Numbered from the stretch's first letter, positions 51,940-62,870 are shown. The stretch is 64,000 nt of DNA from an uncultured Alphaproteobacteria bacterium (GCA_944392275.1 CALXWA010000006.1:21811-85810); one strand, 5' to 3'. Notes: generated by a model not told the origin, from the sequence alone. Made by a program: numbers and translations.

Positions 51940-52716
51940 ATGAAAGTTATAAATTTATTTTTGATGACGACATTACTCGGTGGATGTTTGTATGCCGGGG
52001 ATAATAATATCTTAGCGGCAAGAGGAGATTTGTTTTCGGCTCTTAACGGGTATTCAATTGAATTTGTTGATGAAGAACCTAAATTGGCAAAAACAGAGTA
52101 TATTGAAGATAATAATTTTAAGTTAAACGAATCTATGACGGCTTTTCGTGGCTATACAGTTTTGAACTCTAAAAAGTATCGTAAAGATACTTATGTTGAG
52201 AATTTTTTACGGCCGACACAAGATGTTGTTTTGCATTCTGCTTCTGTTCCGGTTAAATTTTCTAGTAAAGAGAAGTATCGTGTTTTAGGAGTTAGTGAAA
52301 TTGATGGTCGAGACTATCGTCTTGTCGACAGTGGGTTGAAGGGGTTTGTGGTTTTGGTTGATGAAGAAGGTAATCTTTTTAAGAAAATGGGGCAGATTAA
52401 GGGAAATTATCTGGTGTTGATGGATACGGAATATTATATTGCACCTAAGGGGGCAAAGATGTCGAATGCTCTCAATACCCATTCAGTGCAGACAAAACCG
52501 ACGAAAGGTTTTGATCTAAAATTTGATGGTGTGAAGATGGATCGCATTTGGTTTACCTATCTTGATTATAATAATGATGAAGGTAATAAAGGCTCTTTTG
52601 AGAATATCAGCTTTCCGCTAAATGCCGGTGTTATTGAGATTAACGGTTTGGCTTTCAGGGTTTTGAAAGTGGATAATGACCGTTTGGATTATATTATCTT
52701 AAAAAATAAACGCTAA
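51940..52716 (+). CDS. Lipoprotein of unknown function
   Basis: A 258-residue protein with a lipobox (LLGGC, C16) and a strand-rich mature part. I do not recognise a family. It stands alone between divergent prmA and yebC. An outer-membrane or periplasmic location is inferred from the lipobox; glycine residues follow the cysteine region without an obvious inner-membrane retention aspartate at +2 (leucine is there). Confidence 0.7.
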   Translation: MKVINLFLMTTLLGGCLYAGDNNILAARGDLFSALNGYSIEFVDEEPKLAKTEYIEDNNFKLNESMTAFRGYTVLNSKKYRKDTYVENFLRPTQDVVLHSASVPVKFSSKEKYRVLGVSEIDGRDYRLVDSGLKGFVVLVDEEGNLFKKMGQIKGNYLVLMDTEYYIAPKGAKMSNALNTHSVQTKPTKGFDLKFDGVKMDRIWFTYLDYNNDEGNKGSFENISFPLNAGVIEINGLAFRVLKVDNDRLDYIILKNKR

Positions 52717-52741
52717 TTTTTTGTTTCACTTTAAAAAAATC

Positions 52742-52770
52742 TTGCGTGTGATTTTGCTTTGTTGTATAAA
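52742..52770 (+). promoter_or_regulatory. Promoter of yebC within an inverted repeat
   Basis: TTGCGT and TATAAA are 17 bases apart. GCGTGTGATTT (52744-52754) and AAATCACGC (52768-52776) form an imperfect inverted repeat spanning the promoter, a possible operator. Confidence 0.55.
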
Positions 52771-52804
52771 TCACGCGAATGAAGAATAGTGAAGGAGTTA
52801 AAAA

Positions 52805-53563
52805 ATGTCTGGACACTCCCAGTTTAAAAATATTATGTACCGTAAAGGTGCTCAAGATGCCAAAAAAGCAAAAGTGTTTGCCAAGTTAGCTCGTGATATT
52901 ACGATTGCGGCCAAAAGCGGTTTGCCGGAACCGGATAAAAATCCACGTTTGCGTTTGGCAATTCAGGCGGCTCGTGCTGAAAGTATGCCTAAAGACAATA
53001 TTGAAAGAGCTATTGCAAAGGCTAGCCAAACAGCCGGAGGGGCCGATTACGTTGGAGTCCGCTATGAAGGTTTTGGACCCGGAAAAGTTGCCGTGATTGT
53101 TGAAGCAATGACGGATAATAAAAATCGTACGGCAGGTAATGTGCGTACAATTTTTGGTAAACGCGGCGGCGTTATGGGCGAAAGCGGCTCGGTTGCTTTT
53201 AATTTTGAGAGAATAGGTTTTATTGAATATCCTGTATCTGTGGCTGATGCCGATAAAATGTTTGAAACGGCTTTAGAAGCCGGAGCCAACGATGTTATCA
53301 GTGATGAGGAACATCATGATATTGAAACGCTTCCCGATGATTTGTCCTCGGTTACGGATGCTTTGGAAAAAGTTTTCGGTACGCCTTCAGCTTCCCGATT
53401 AGATTGGAAAGCAATGGTTAAAACCGATATCAATGATTTGGAAACGGCTCAGAAATTTATGGATTTTGTTGATGCTTTAGATGATGATGATGATGTTCAA
53501 CGTGTTTATCATAATGCGGAATTTTCAGATGAAGTTTGGGCAAAATTAAATTCTGAGGATTAA
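52805..53563 (+). CDS. yebC: YebC/PmpR-family protein
   Basis: A 252-residue protein of the YebC/TACO1 family, described as a transcriptional regulator or as a helper of translation at proline stretches. The N-terminus GHSQFKNIMYRKGAQDAKKAK is diagnostic (tryptophan usual where FKN appears), and MPKDNIERAIAKA and ERIGFIEYP follow. It sits just upstream of ruvC, the conserved order. GAAGGAG precedes the ATG. Confidence 0.95.
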   Translation: MSGHSQFKNIMYRKGAQDAKKAKVFAKLARDITIAAKSGLPEPDKNPRLRLAIQAARAESMPKDNIERAIAKASQTAGGADYVGVRYEGFGPGKVAVIVEAMTDNKNRTAGNVRTIFGKRGGVMGESGSVAFNFERIGFIEYPVSVADADKMFETALEAGANDVISDEEHHDIETLPDDLSSVTDALEKVFGTPSASRLDWKAMVKTDINDLETAQKFMDFVDALDDDDDVQRVYHNAEFSDEVWAKLNSED

Positions 53564-53585
53564 TTTTTATTTTTTTTACACATTT

Positions 53586-53627
53586 CAACCTGTTTGATTA
53601 TATTAATATCAAGCAGGTTGTTTTTTT
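53586..53627 (+). terminator. Terminator of yebC
   Basis: The stem CAACCTG/CAGGTTG is extended by TTGAT pairing with an internal bulge and followed by seven T. It separates yebC from ruvC. Confidence 0.8.
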
Positions 53628-53640
53628 ATGAGTTAATATT

Positions 53641-54114
53641 ATGAGAATTTTAGGATTGGATCCGAGTCTTTCTTCTACCGGGTGGGGTGTTATTGAAGTT
53701 GAACATAATCGTTTGAAGTATGTGGCGGATGGGTATATTAAAACAGATACCAAGGCTGATTTGCCGTCGCGGTTAGCCGTGATCTTTCAAACGTTAAAGG
53801 ATGTTATTTCAACCTATGAGCCGGATGAAGCTGCTATTGAGAAGGTTTTTTTGAATGAAAATCCGGCTTCAACCATCAAATTGGGTATGGCTCGAGGCGT
53901 TGTGATTATGGTGCCGGCGTTGTTTGGTTTGCCGGTTACCGAATATGAACCGACAAAAGTTAAAAAAGCTTTGGTTGGAGTTGGTCGTGCTGAAAAAAGT
54001 CAGGTAGAAACTATGGTTAAGGTCTTGCTCCCAGGATGTAAACCTAAAAATAATGATAGTTCCGATGCTTTGGCGATGGCAATTGCACATTTTAATTATA
54101 GAAGAGCCTTCTGA
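53641..54114 (+). CDS. ruvC: Holliday junction resolvase RuvC
   Basis: Cleaves Holliday junctions. The 157-residue protein has the first catalytic aspartate D7 in RILGLDPSLSSTGWGVIE, the glutamate in AAIEKVFLNENP, and the C-terminal acidic pair in NNDSSDALAMAIAH. It is separated from ruvAB by an unrelated orphan gene of 385 residues, an interruption of the usual ruvCAB run. Confidence 0.96.
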   Translation: MRILGLDPSLSSTGWGVIEVEHNRLKYVADGYIKTDTKADLPSRLAVIFQTLKDVISTYEPDEAAIEKVFLNENPASTIKLGMARGVVIMVPALFGLPVTEYEPTKVKKALVGVGRAEKSQVETMVKVLLPGCKPKNNDSSDALAMAIAHFNYRRAF

Positions 54115-54250
54115 GGAAAGCTGTTTCTGCTGTAAGTGACAAAACTGTTGCGAAACTCATCTGTAATTTTAATTCTGATATAGACAAAAAAATTTTTTTG
54201 TATTAATAGTTTAAATAAATAAAATTATTTACCTATTAAATTTGTATATT

Positions 54251-55408
54251 ATGGACAAGCAGAGGTTACGTTTCCTTGAATTGTATAACAATCAATGGAA
54301 AAAAGAGGCCCTTCGTCTTTCCGGGCTAAATTTGGGTGACAGAGATTGTTCTTTAAGCGATATTTTGCGGCATGAATTGAAAGAAAATAGACGGATCCCA
54401 TCTTGGTGGAGAGATTTACGAAAGTTGTTTTCAAAAAATGATGTTGATGAATTGCTTAAAATCCCTGAATTCTTTCGTGGATGGCGGGTGATTGAACAAT
54501 GGTGCTTTGAGTTTAATCACGGAATGGTTGAAGATAAGACGAATGAGAATTTGCCTCCTGAGAATGAAGATGATTTTGAGAAGGAAATACAAGAAAAGTT
54601 GATTTTTCATTTGCCCTCTTCCAATGAGGACAAACTCTTTGATGAGAATACAAAAATTGTTTTATATCGTGAAAATTTGACTTTTGTTGAAATTTGGCTT
54701 CAAAATCCAAATCTTTTGTTAGAAGGTGAATTTTGTTTGACAACCGAATTTGGATGGAATTTTTCGTTAAATTTGGTTAAATCTTTTGTTTCTTGTAATT
54801 TTGCCGAAAGACATAAAGATTGCACGGAAAGTAAAGATGTCATTGTTATATCGAATATGAATCGTCGCATGAAAATGATTTTAGAGGAAAAATCGCAAAA
54901 AGCACGTTTTGCTTTTAGTTTGAGTGCCGAAATTCTGTTGGGTATTAACTTAGGTGAAAAATGGCGAGACGTTCGTGTAACGGAAATTCTTGATAATTAT
55001 TTTCATCGTTTTTCAAAAGAAAAACTGGGGCAACTTCTGAAAACTTCGGAGACTTATTCTAAAAAAATTAACCGGCGGGAAAGACAAGCTTTGAAGGCTT
55101 GTATACCGTTTGAGATTCTTTATAATGAAGTGAGTCATTTTTTAGGGTATCTTGAACAAAATGGTGTCGAGGATGAAGATGAATTGATGCCAATGGATTA
55201 TTTTCTTGATTTAAGAAAAAAAGAGATTGTCTTGTTCTTTTATCAAGAAGGTTGGTATGCTGTTGTCTTTGTCGAAAGTCCGTTCTTTATTGAATTGCCG
55301 GTTTTTGTTCGCAATGGCTTCTTTATTTTGGAGACGGTTCCGGATATTTCTCGGTATGGGAGATATCAGCGATTGTTGGAAGAAGATGCTTATTTGTTGA
55401 AGGAATAG
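54251..55408 (+). CDS. Orphan protein inserted between ruvC and ruvA
   Basis: A 385-residue soluble, acidic protein without a recognised family. The start MDKQRLRFLELYNNQWKKEALRLSGL suggests a helical N-terminus. The middle is glutamate-rich (ENLPPENEDDFEKEIQEK), and the C-terminus has a strand-helix pattern with REIVLFF-like EIVLFFYQEGWYAVVFVE. The ATG follows an A/T-only leader (no Shine-Dalgarno) with TAGACAAAA 70 bases upstream. It has its own terminator. Codon use is like the resident genes. Confidence 0.72.
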   Translation: MDKQRLRFLELYNNQWKKEALRLSGLNLGDRDCSLSDILRHELKENRRIPSWWRDLRKLFSKNDVDELLKIPEFFRGWRVIEQWCFEFNHGMVEDKTNENLPPENEDDFEKEIQEKLIFHLPSSNEDKLFDENTKIVLYRENLTFVEIWLQNPNLLLEGEFCLTTEFGWNFSLNLVKSFVSCNFAERHKDCTESKDVIVISNMNRRMKMILEEKSQKARFAFSLSAEILLGINLGEKWRDVRVTEILDNYFHRFSKEKLGQLLKTSETYSKKINRRERQALKACIPFEILYNEVSHFLGYLEQNGVEDEDELMPMDYFLDLRKKEIVLFFYQEGWYAVVFVESPFFIELPVFVRNGFFILETVPDISRYGRYQRLLEEDAYLLKE

Positions 55409-55421
55409 TCTTTTCTTTATT

Positions 55422-55456
55422 ATCCGGTCTTGTGTGAGGCAAGATCGGATTTTTTG
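55422..55456 (+). terminator. Terminator of the orphan gene at 54251
   Basis: The 11-bp stem ATCCGGTCTTG/CAAGATCGGAT with one G-U pair is followed by five T. Confidence 0.88.
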
Positions 55457-55545
55457 TGCTTGTTTTGTTCTTAAGTGGTAAAATCTCCTTGAAGAGTTAT
55501 ATCTAATTGTATAGTCTAATGCCATTAGGAACAGAGGACGAAAGA

Positions 55546-56202
55546 ATGATTGCAAAATTAAGAGGTTTTGTTGATACAATCGGGGAAGATTATTGCATTA
55601 TAGATGTGAACGGTGTGGGGTATTTGGTCTTTGTTTCCGCTAAAACCGCAGCTCGTTTAAGTGTCGGTAGTGAGGCATCTTTGTTGATTGAAACCGTTGT
55701 TCGGGAAGACAGTATTACCTTATTTGGTTTTGCCGATGCTTTGGAAAAAGAGTGGTTTAATACTTTAACAAAAGTTCAAGGTGTTGGGGCAAAAGTTTGT
55801 CTCAGTATTCTTTCTGCTTTGTCGCCCATGCAGTTGGCACAAGCTGTTTCGGCTCAGGATAAAGCCTCTTTTACAAGAGCTAATGGTGTTGGACCTAAGT
55901 TGGCGGCCAGAATTGTTACGGAGCTTAAAGATAAAGTTGTGATGGTTCCGGTGGCCGAATTTGCAAAGGAGGTCAATATGAATTTAACACCAGCAGAACA
56001 AACTGAAAATTATGAGGATTCTTTAATGAGTCGGGCAGAAGATCCCAGCAAGATGGAAGATGCTATTTCGGCTTTGGTTAATTTGGGTTATCAACGTTTG
56101 GAGGCTTATCGAGCCGTTAATAATGCTTTGAATGCTCACCCAAATGCCGATATGTCTGAGCTTATTCGAGAATCCTTAAAAGAATTTGTAAAGAAAGATT
56201 GA
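55546..56202 (+). CDS. ruvA: Holliday junction DNA helicase subunit RuvA
   Basis: Tetrameric junction-binding protein that loads RuvB. The 218-residue protein starts MIAKLRGFVDTIGEDYCIIDVNGVGY. It has the two helix-hairpin-helix motifs (LTKVQGVGAKVCLSIL and FTRANGVGPKLAARIV) and a C-terminal RuvB-binding domain (AISALVNLGYQRLEA). ATG 55546 was chosen for the family N-terminus, with GAGGA upstream. ruvB follows after 3 bases. Confidence 0.96.
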   Translation: MIAKLRGFVDTIGEDYCIIDVNGVGYLVFVSAKTAARLSVGSEASLLIETVVREDSITLFGFADALEKEWFNTLTKVQGVGAKVCLSILSALSPMQLAQAVSAQDKASFTRANGVGPKLAARIVTELKDKVVMVPVAEFAKEVNMNLTPAEQTENYEDSLMSRAEDPSKMEDAISALVNLGYQRLEAYRAVNNALNAHPNADMSELIRESLKEFVKKD

Positions 56203-56205
56203 TAA

Positions 56206-57279
56206 ATGATTGAAGAGAGAATTGTCAGCCCGCAAAAAAACGATCAAGATGAGGAGCAAAATTTAGCTGCTCCGGTTTCTTTGCGTCCGGACAGTTTGGA
56301 TGATTTTGTCGGACAACGTCAGGTTTGCGAAAATTTGAAGGTCTTTATTGAGGCGGCCAAAAAACGTGGAGATGCTCTAGACCATGTGTTGTTGTTTGGG
56401 CCTCCGGGACTTGGAAAAACAACTTTGGCGTCAATCATTGCAAAGGAATTAAAAGTCGGTTTTCGGGCAACGTCGGCTCCGATGATTTCAAAATCCGGGG
56501 ATTTGGCGGCGATTTTAACAAACCTTGAACGTAATGATGTCTTGTTTATTGATGAAATTCATCGTCTTAATCCGGCAATTGAGGAAGTATTGTATTCGGC
56601 GATGGAAGATTTTCAGCTCGATTTGATTATCGGGGAGGGGCCTTCCGCTCGATCGGTTCGGATTGATTTGCAGCCTTTTACTCTCGTTGGGGCAACGACA
56701 CGTTCCGGTTTGTTATCAACCCCTTTACGAGAAAGATTCGGGATTCCGTTACGGTTGGATTTTTATTCTCCCGAAGAGTTAAAGCGTATTGTGTTGCGGG
56801 GTGCCAAGTTATTGGGAATTTCTATCTCAGATGATGGGGCTATGGAAATTGCCAAGCGATCCCGCGGAACACCTCGTGTGGCCGGAAGGTTGTTGCGAAG
56901 AGTCCGTGATTTTGGAGCGGTAGCAAAATCCAAGCAAGTTGATAATGAAATCGCTGATCATGCGTTAAGGCGTTTAGATGTTGATAAATATGGGTTGGAT
57001 GCTTTTGATCGTCGGTATTTAAATTGTATTTTGCAAAATTACGGAGGAGGTCCGGTCGGAATTGATACTTTGGCCGCTGCTTTATCCGAAGAACGAGATA
57101 CTTTAGAAGAGGTTATTGAGCCCTTTTTGTTGAAACTTGGCTTCTTACAGCGGACGCCACGTGGACGAATGATCTCTGATGCCGGGTGTGAGTACCTCGG
57201 GGCTCCGAGGATTAAACGAGGGTTACGTCCGGAACCTTCTCAATTTGATTTATTAAGTGTTATTGAAAGTGAAAGTTAA
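56206..57279 (+). CDS. ruvB: Holliday junction DNA helicase subunit RuvB
   Basis: AAA+ motor for branch migration. The 357-residue protein has [11 protein letters not shown], Walker [10 protein letters not shown] (65-73), Walker [10 protein letters not shown], sensor 1 [11 protein letters not shown] and the arginine finger region LRERFG. A C-terminal winged helix with RTPRGR completes it. It overlaps nothing and leads directly to ybgC. Confidence 0.97.
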   Translation: MIEERIVSPQKNDQDEEQNLAAPVSLRPDSLDDFVGQRQVCENLKVFIEAAKKRGDALDHVLLFGPPGLGKTTLASIIAKELKVGFRATSAPMISKSGDLAAILTNLERNDVLFIDEIHRLNPAIEEVLYSAMEDFQLDLIIGEGPSARSVRIDLQPFTLVGATTRSGLLSTPLRERFGIPLRLDFYSPEELKRIVLRGAKLLGISISDDGAMEIAKRSRGTPRVAGRLLRRVRDFGAVAKSKQVDNEIADHALRRLDVDKYGLDAFDRRYLNCILQNYGGGPVGIDTLAAALSEERDTLEEVIEPFLLKLGFLQRTPRGRMISDAGCEYLGAPRIKRGLRPEPSQFDLLSVIESES

Positions 57280-57290
57280 AGGTAGAAAAA

Positions 57291-57740
57291 ATGATTATTA
57301 AACCAGTTGCCTCCGCTGCGGGAGAATTTCAGGATAATGCGTTTTTGTATCCGATCCGGATTTATTATGAAGATACGGATGCCGGTGGAATCGTGTATTA
57401 TGCAAATTATTTGAAATTTGCCGAAAGAGCACGGACAGAATTTGTGCGTGCTTTGGGGTGCCGCCAGCAAGATGATCTTGAATGCGATAATAAAGGCGGT
57501 TTTGTTGTTCGCCATTGCGAAATTGATTTTCAGGCTCCTGCCGTTTTAGATGATGAATTGACGGTTAGAACCCGAGTTACCGATTTGAGCGGGGCTTCGG
57601 CAACCATGTTTCAAGAAATTATGCGGAATGATCAATTGTTGGTAACGGTGGATGTGAAATTAGCATATATGTCTTTGAAAAATAAACGCCCGACCCGAAT
57701 ACCAAAAGATTTAGCGGCAAAAATTGAAAAATATTTATAA
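57291..57740 (+). CDS. ybgC: YbgC-family acyl-CoA thioesterase
   Basis: A 149-residue hotdog-fold thioesterase. The conserved YEDTDAGGIVYYANYLKFAERARTEF has the catalytic aspartate (YxDTDAGG). It is the usual first gene of the tol-pal cluster and acts on acyl-CoA or acyl-ACP, with a suggested role in phospholipid metabolism. A terminator between it and tolQ separates their transcription in part. Confidence 0.95.
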   Translation: MIIKPVASAAGEFQDNAFLYPIRIYYEDTDAGGIVYYANYLKFAERARTEFVRALGCRQQDDLECDNKGGFVVRHCEIDFQAPAVLDDELTVRTRVTDLSGASATMFQEIMRNDQLLVTVDVKLAYMSLKNKRPTRIPKDLAAKIEKYL

Positions 57741-57745
57741 AATTT

Positions 57746-57774
57746 AAAAGCCGGATAAAAACTCGGCTTTTTTT
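57746..57774 (+). terminator. Terminator after ybgC
   Basis: The stem AAAGCCG/CGGCTTT with a ten-base loop is followed by T residues. Confidence 0.75.
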
Positions 57775-57886
57775 ATAAATATTTGTAAAATCCGTTTGAA
57801 AATTAATTGAAAATTTAAATTTATGTGGTAGTTATAGGCTAAATTTTTGTGTAATTTTGCTTATGAATAAGGTGAGGATAAACGTA

Positions 57887-58624
57887 ATGGATACTCAAAC
57901 AGTTACCGAAGTTGCTAACCAAATGTCGATGTGGGACTTGGTTTGGGCATCAGATATGGTTACAAAAGTTGTTATGATCGGCTTGATTGCCGCATCTGTC
58001 TGGTGCTGGGCTATTATTTTTGAAAAATGGGGAACTTTACGTCAATTAAAACAACGTTCCGAAAAATTTGAAGAAAAGTTTTGGTCCGGGGGATCTTTGG
58101 ATCGCCTTTATGATAATATCGGCAATAAACCCAATAATCCGATGGCGGCTATGTTTGTTGCCGCTATGCGGGAATGGAAGCGGACAAATATTTTGAAATC
58201 TAAAACTGATCGCGGATTGAGAGGGGTTTCTTTACAACAACGTATTGAAAAAGCCATGACGGTTTCTATGGAAAAAGAGCTTGATGCCATGGATACACGG
58301 ATGGGCTTTTTGGCATCAACCGGTTCGGTTGCTCCGTTGGTTGGTTTGTTTGGTACGGTATGGGGAATTATTAACAGCTTTAATGCTATTGGTGCAACGC
58401 AAAGCAATTCTTTGGCCGCAATGGCTCCCGGTATTGCCGAAGCTTTGTTTACAACCGCTTTCGGGTTGATTGCCGCTATTCCGGCGGTGGTCGCTTATAA
58501 TAAAATTACTTCGGATATTGATCGTTTTGCACGGAAGCTTGAGAATTTTATGGCTGAATTTTCAAGTATTCTATCTCGTGAGATTGATGATACGGCAATT
58601 AAGGCGGAAATGGCAGGAGAATAA
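57887..58624 (+). CDS. tolQ: TolQ proton channel subunit
   Basis: Inner-membrane protein of the Tol-Pal energy complex (ExbB/MotA family). The 245-residue protein has three membrane helices. The hallmark segments are TGSVAPLVGLFGTVWGIINSF and AMAPGIAEALFTTAFGLIAAIPAVVAYN. The start at ATG 57887 has GAGG nine bases upstream; earlier in-frame codons (57857, 57863) are less likely. tolR follows within 3 bases. Confidence 0.95.
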   Translation: MDTQTVTEVANQMSMWDLVWASDMVTKVVMIGLIAASVWCWAIIFEKWGTLRQLKQRSEKFEEKFWSGGSLDRLYDNIGNKPNNPMAAMFVAAMREWKRTNILKSKTDRGLRGVSLQQRIEKAMTVSMEKELDAMDTRMGFLASTGSVAPLVGLFGTVWGIINSFNAIGATQSNSLAAMAPGIAEALFTTAFGLIAAIPAVVAYNKITSDIDRFARKLENFMAEFSSILSREIDDTAIKAEMAGE

Positions 58625-58626
58625 AA

Positions 58627-59070
58627 ATGGATTTTATGCCGAATCTGCAGACCACAAGACGTTCTAAGCGCTACAGCCGCAAAGCTGAGGTTAATATTAC
58701 CAATCTGATGGATGTTATGATGGTCTTGTTGGTGGTGTTTATGGTGGCTGCTCCGTTGATGACCTCCGGAATTGCGTTGGATTTGCCAAAAGTTGGCGGA
58801 AAGGCAATTACTACCGAAGATACTTCTATTAATATCAGTGTTGATAAGCAAGGATATTACTATATTGGAAAAACAGAGGTTCCGGCGGAAGAAATTGTTA
58901 AAAAATTAAACGCCATGCGTGAAGAAAATTCTGAGTTGACCGTTACGATTTCCGGGGATACGGGAACTGAATACGGTCGTGTTATCGGCTTGATGGCTCT
59001 TTTGAAAGAAGCCGGTTTTGAAAAAGTCGGCTTGAAAACAGAGCCCAAACCACGTTCCGGAAAGAGATAG
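58627..59070 (+). CDS. tolR: TolR
   Basis: Partner of TolQ (ExbD/MotB family). The 147-residue protein has one membrane helix with the proton-path aspartate in NITNLMDVMMVLLVVFMV and a periplasmic domain (VPAEEIVKKLNAMREENSELTVTISGD). GGAG precedes the ATG. Together with TolQ it uses the proton motive force to drive TolA. Confidence 0.95.
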   Translation: MDFMPNLQTTRRSKRYSRKAEVNITNLMDVMMVLLVVFMVAAPLMTSGIALDLPKVGGKAITTEDTSINISVDKQGYYYIGKTEVPAEEIVKKLNAMREENSELTVTISGDTGTEYGRVIGLMALLKEAGFEKVGLKTEPKPRSGKR

Positions 59071-59076
59071 TTTTTG

Positions 59077-59991
59077 ATGAAAGAGGCCTTAAAAAAATCA
59101 ATAATGTTGCATCTTGTGGTGCTGATTTTGTTTATGATTGACCTGCCGTTGTTTTGGTCAAACAGAACTCCGCCGGGACAGGTGCCGATTATTGTTGATT
59201 TGAAAGACATTAAGATTTCCGAGATGACGAATCTTCCTCCGAAAGCCAAATTGGGGAAAGAAGATCGGGCGGCCAGTACCATTAAAAGAAAAATAGAAGA
59301 TAAATATACCAAGGATGAACCGGCAAAGTCCGAAGGTAAAAAAGCCGAAGAAGCTCCGAAACCAGAACCTAAAAAAGAAACGGTTGAAAAGCCTAAACAA
59401 GATTTTTTAGTCGCTCCACAGCCTAAAAAACCGGTAAAAGCGATTGAAAAAAAGGCTCAAAAAGCAACAGCGGCCAAAAAACAAGATGGTAAGAAAAAAG
59501 AAGCCAAAGCCAATAAGCAATTGGCGAACCCGTTAAAAAGTTTGCTAGCTTCCGTTGATGCTTTGCAAAAAGATATTGGTCCGACCAGCGAGACTGCCGT
59601 TATTAAGGAGGGGACCGAAGTTAATAATATGGGAATCGAAGGCGGAACAACGGGATCTTACTTTAGCGAGCTTTCCATTTCTGAAATGGATGCTATTGCC
59701 GGGAGACTCCGTGGATGTTGGAATCTTGATCCGGGGGCTCGTGGTATTGAGGATATGATTGTCGAAATTAAGGCGGTCTTGAATCAAGACGGAACGGTTC
59801 GGCGGGTGGATATTTTGGATACCGGACGTTATAACAGTGATACTCATTTTCGTTCGGTTGCCGATAGTGCCAAACGTGCCGTTTATATTTGTGCTCCGTA
59901 TACCATTTTGGCTGAAAAATATTCTGAGAAGTATAATTTATGGAGTACTTTGTTGTTGCGATTTAATCCGATGGATGCTTCCGTTCAATAA
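59077..59991 (+). CDS. tolA: TolA-like envelope-spanning protein
   Basis: A 304-residue protein with an N-terminal membrane helix (about residues 10-28) and a long K/A/E/P-rich linker (residues about 75-155). The C-terminal globular domain (about 200-304) begins LSISEMDAIAGRLRGCWNLDPGARG, the form of the alphaproteobacterial TolA/TonB C-terminal domain. It transmits force from TolQR toward Pal and TolB. Start ATG 59077 was preferred to TTG 59074. tolB does not follow. Confidence 0.88.
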   Translation: MKEALKKSIMLHLVVLILFMIDLPLFWSNRTPPGQVPIIVDLKDIKISEMTNLPPKAKLGKEDRAASTIKRKIEDKYTKDEPAKSEGKKAEEAPKPEPKKETVEKPKQDFLVAPQPKKPVKAIEKKAQKATAAKKQDGKKKEAKANKQLANPLKSLLASVDALQKDIGPTSETAVIKEGTEVNNMGIEGGTTGSYFSELSISEMDAIAGRLRGCWNLDPGARGIEDMIVEIKAVLNQDGTVRRVDILDTGRYNSDTHFRSVADSAKRAVYICAPYTILAEKYSEKYNLWSTLLLRFNPMDASVQ

Positions 59992-60003
59992 CAGGAAAGT
60001 AAG

Positions 60004-60726
60004 ATGGAAAATAAACGTATAAAAAAAATTCCGGTTTTTGAGATTTTACGAAACAGCGGTGATTATTGTCGGCAAAATTTTGCTGTTTTGGCTGGTTTTA
60101 CTCTGCTTAATTATTTTTTGTTGGTGTGCGGAATTTATGTTTGGAAAACGTTTTGGTTATTGCCAATCGTTTTTGCGGCCTATGTTTTGTGGAGTTATTT
60201 TTTTCGTTATTACTTTAAACGAAAGCCGTATCTTGATCTTTCGCCGATTTTTTATTCTATGGTACCTTCTACAAAGATTGTGGTTTTGTCGGTTTTATTT
60301 ATGAGTGTTATGGTGGTTTTGCCTTTTGTTCCGTTATTTTTGGGTTTATCTCCTGAATTTAATGAAAAGTACGCTCATTTTTTACAGAAATATATGCAAG
60401 ATTCGGATTGGGTCGATTTAGGCTTAAATTTGATTGTGGTTTTATTTTCACCGTGGTTAATTTACCGTCCGTTTTTAGCGTGGATTTCTGCTTTAATCGG
60501 TCGAAGCGGAAAGCTCGGGTTTGCTTGGTCTAAAAGTGCCGGTAATTATTTTGAGTTTTTGGTTATTTCTTTGGTGTTTAATTTTGGGATGATGATTCTT
60601 AATGCGTTGGTCGACCATTTGGGACTACCTCTTTTTGCCGCAATGTTTTTGTTTGCTCCGCTTTTTGTTTTTCTTAATGTGGTTTTGGCTAAAATCTATG
60701 AGTTTTTCTTTTTAGATAATGTGTAA
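60004..60726 (+). CDS. Polytopic membrane protein at the end of the tol operon
   Basis: A 240-residue protein with about five membrane helices; the family is not recognised. It occupies the place where tolB normally sits, 12 bases after tolA, with AGGAAAG before the ATG, so it is likely co-transcribed with tolQRA. It has no signal peptide or beta-propeller repeats and cannot replace TolB. Its charged N-terminus (ENKRIKKIPVFEILRNSGDYCR) faces the cytoplasm. Confidence 0.72.
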   Translation: MENKRIKKIPVFEILRNSGDYCRQNFAVLAGFTLLNYFLLVCGIYVWKTFWLLPIVFAAYVLWSYFFRYYFKRKPYLDLSPIFYSMVPSTKIVVLSVLFMSVMVVLPFVPLFLGLSPEFNEKYAHFLQKYMQDSDWVDLGLNLIVVLFSPWLIYRPFLAWISALIGRSGKLGFAWSKSAGNYFEFLVISLVFNFGMMILNALVDHLGLPLFAAMFLFAPLFVFLNVVLAKIYEFFFLDNV

Positions 60727-60727
60727 T

Positions 60728-60758
60728 AAAAAAAGCTCTCATTTGAGAGCTTTTTTTA

Positions 60759-60760
<2 letters not shown>
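60728..60760. terminator. Bidirectional terminator between the tol operon and ligA
   Basis: A stem with arms AAAAAAAGCTCTC and GAGAGCTTTTTTT around ATTT gives a T run on both strands; it serves the convergent operons. Confidence 0.92.

Positions 60761-62870
<2,110 letters not shown>

Noticed and set aside
60004..60726. Calling the gene after tolA a diverged tolB
   Set aside because: It has several membrane helices and lacks a signal peptide and beta-propeller repeats.
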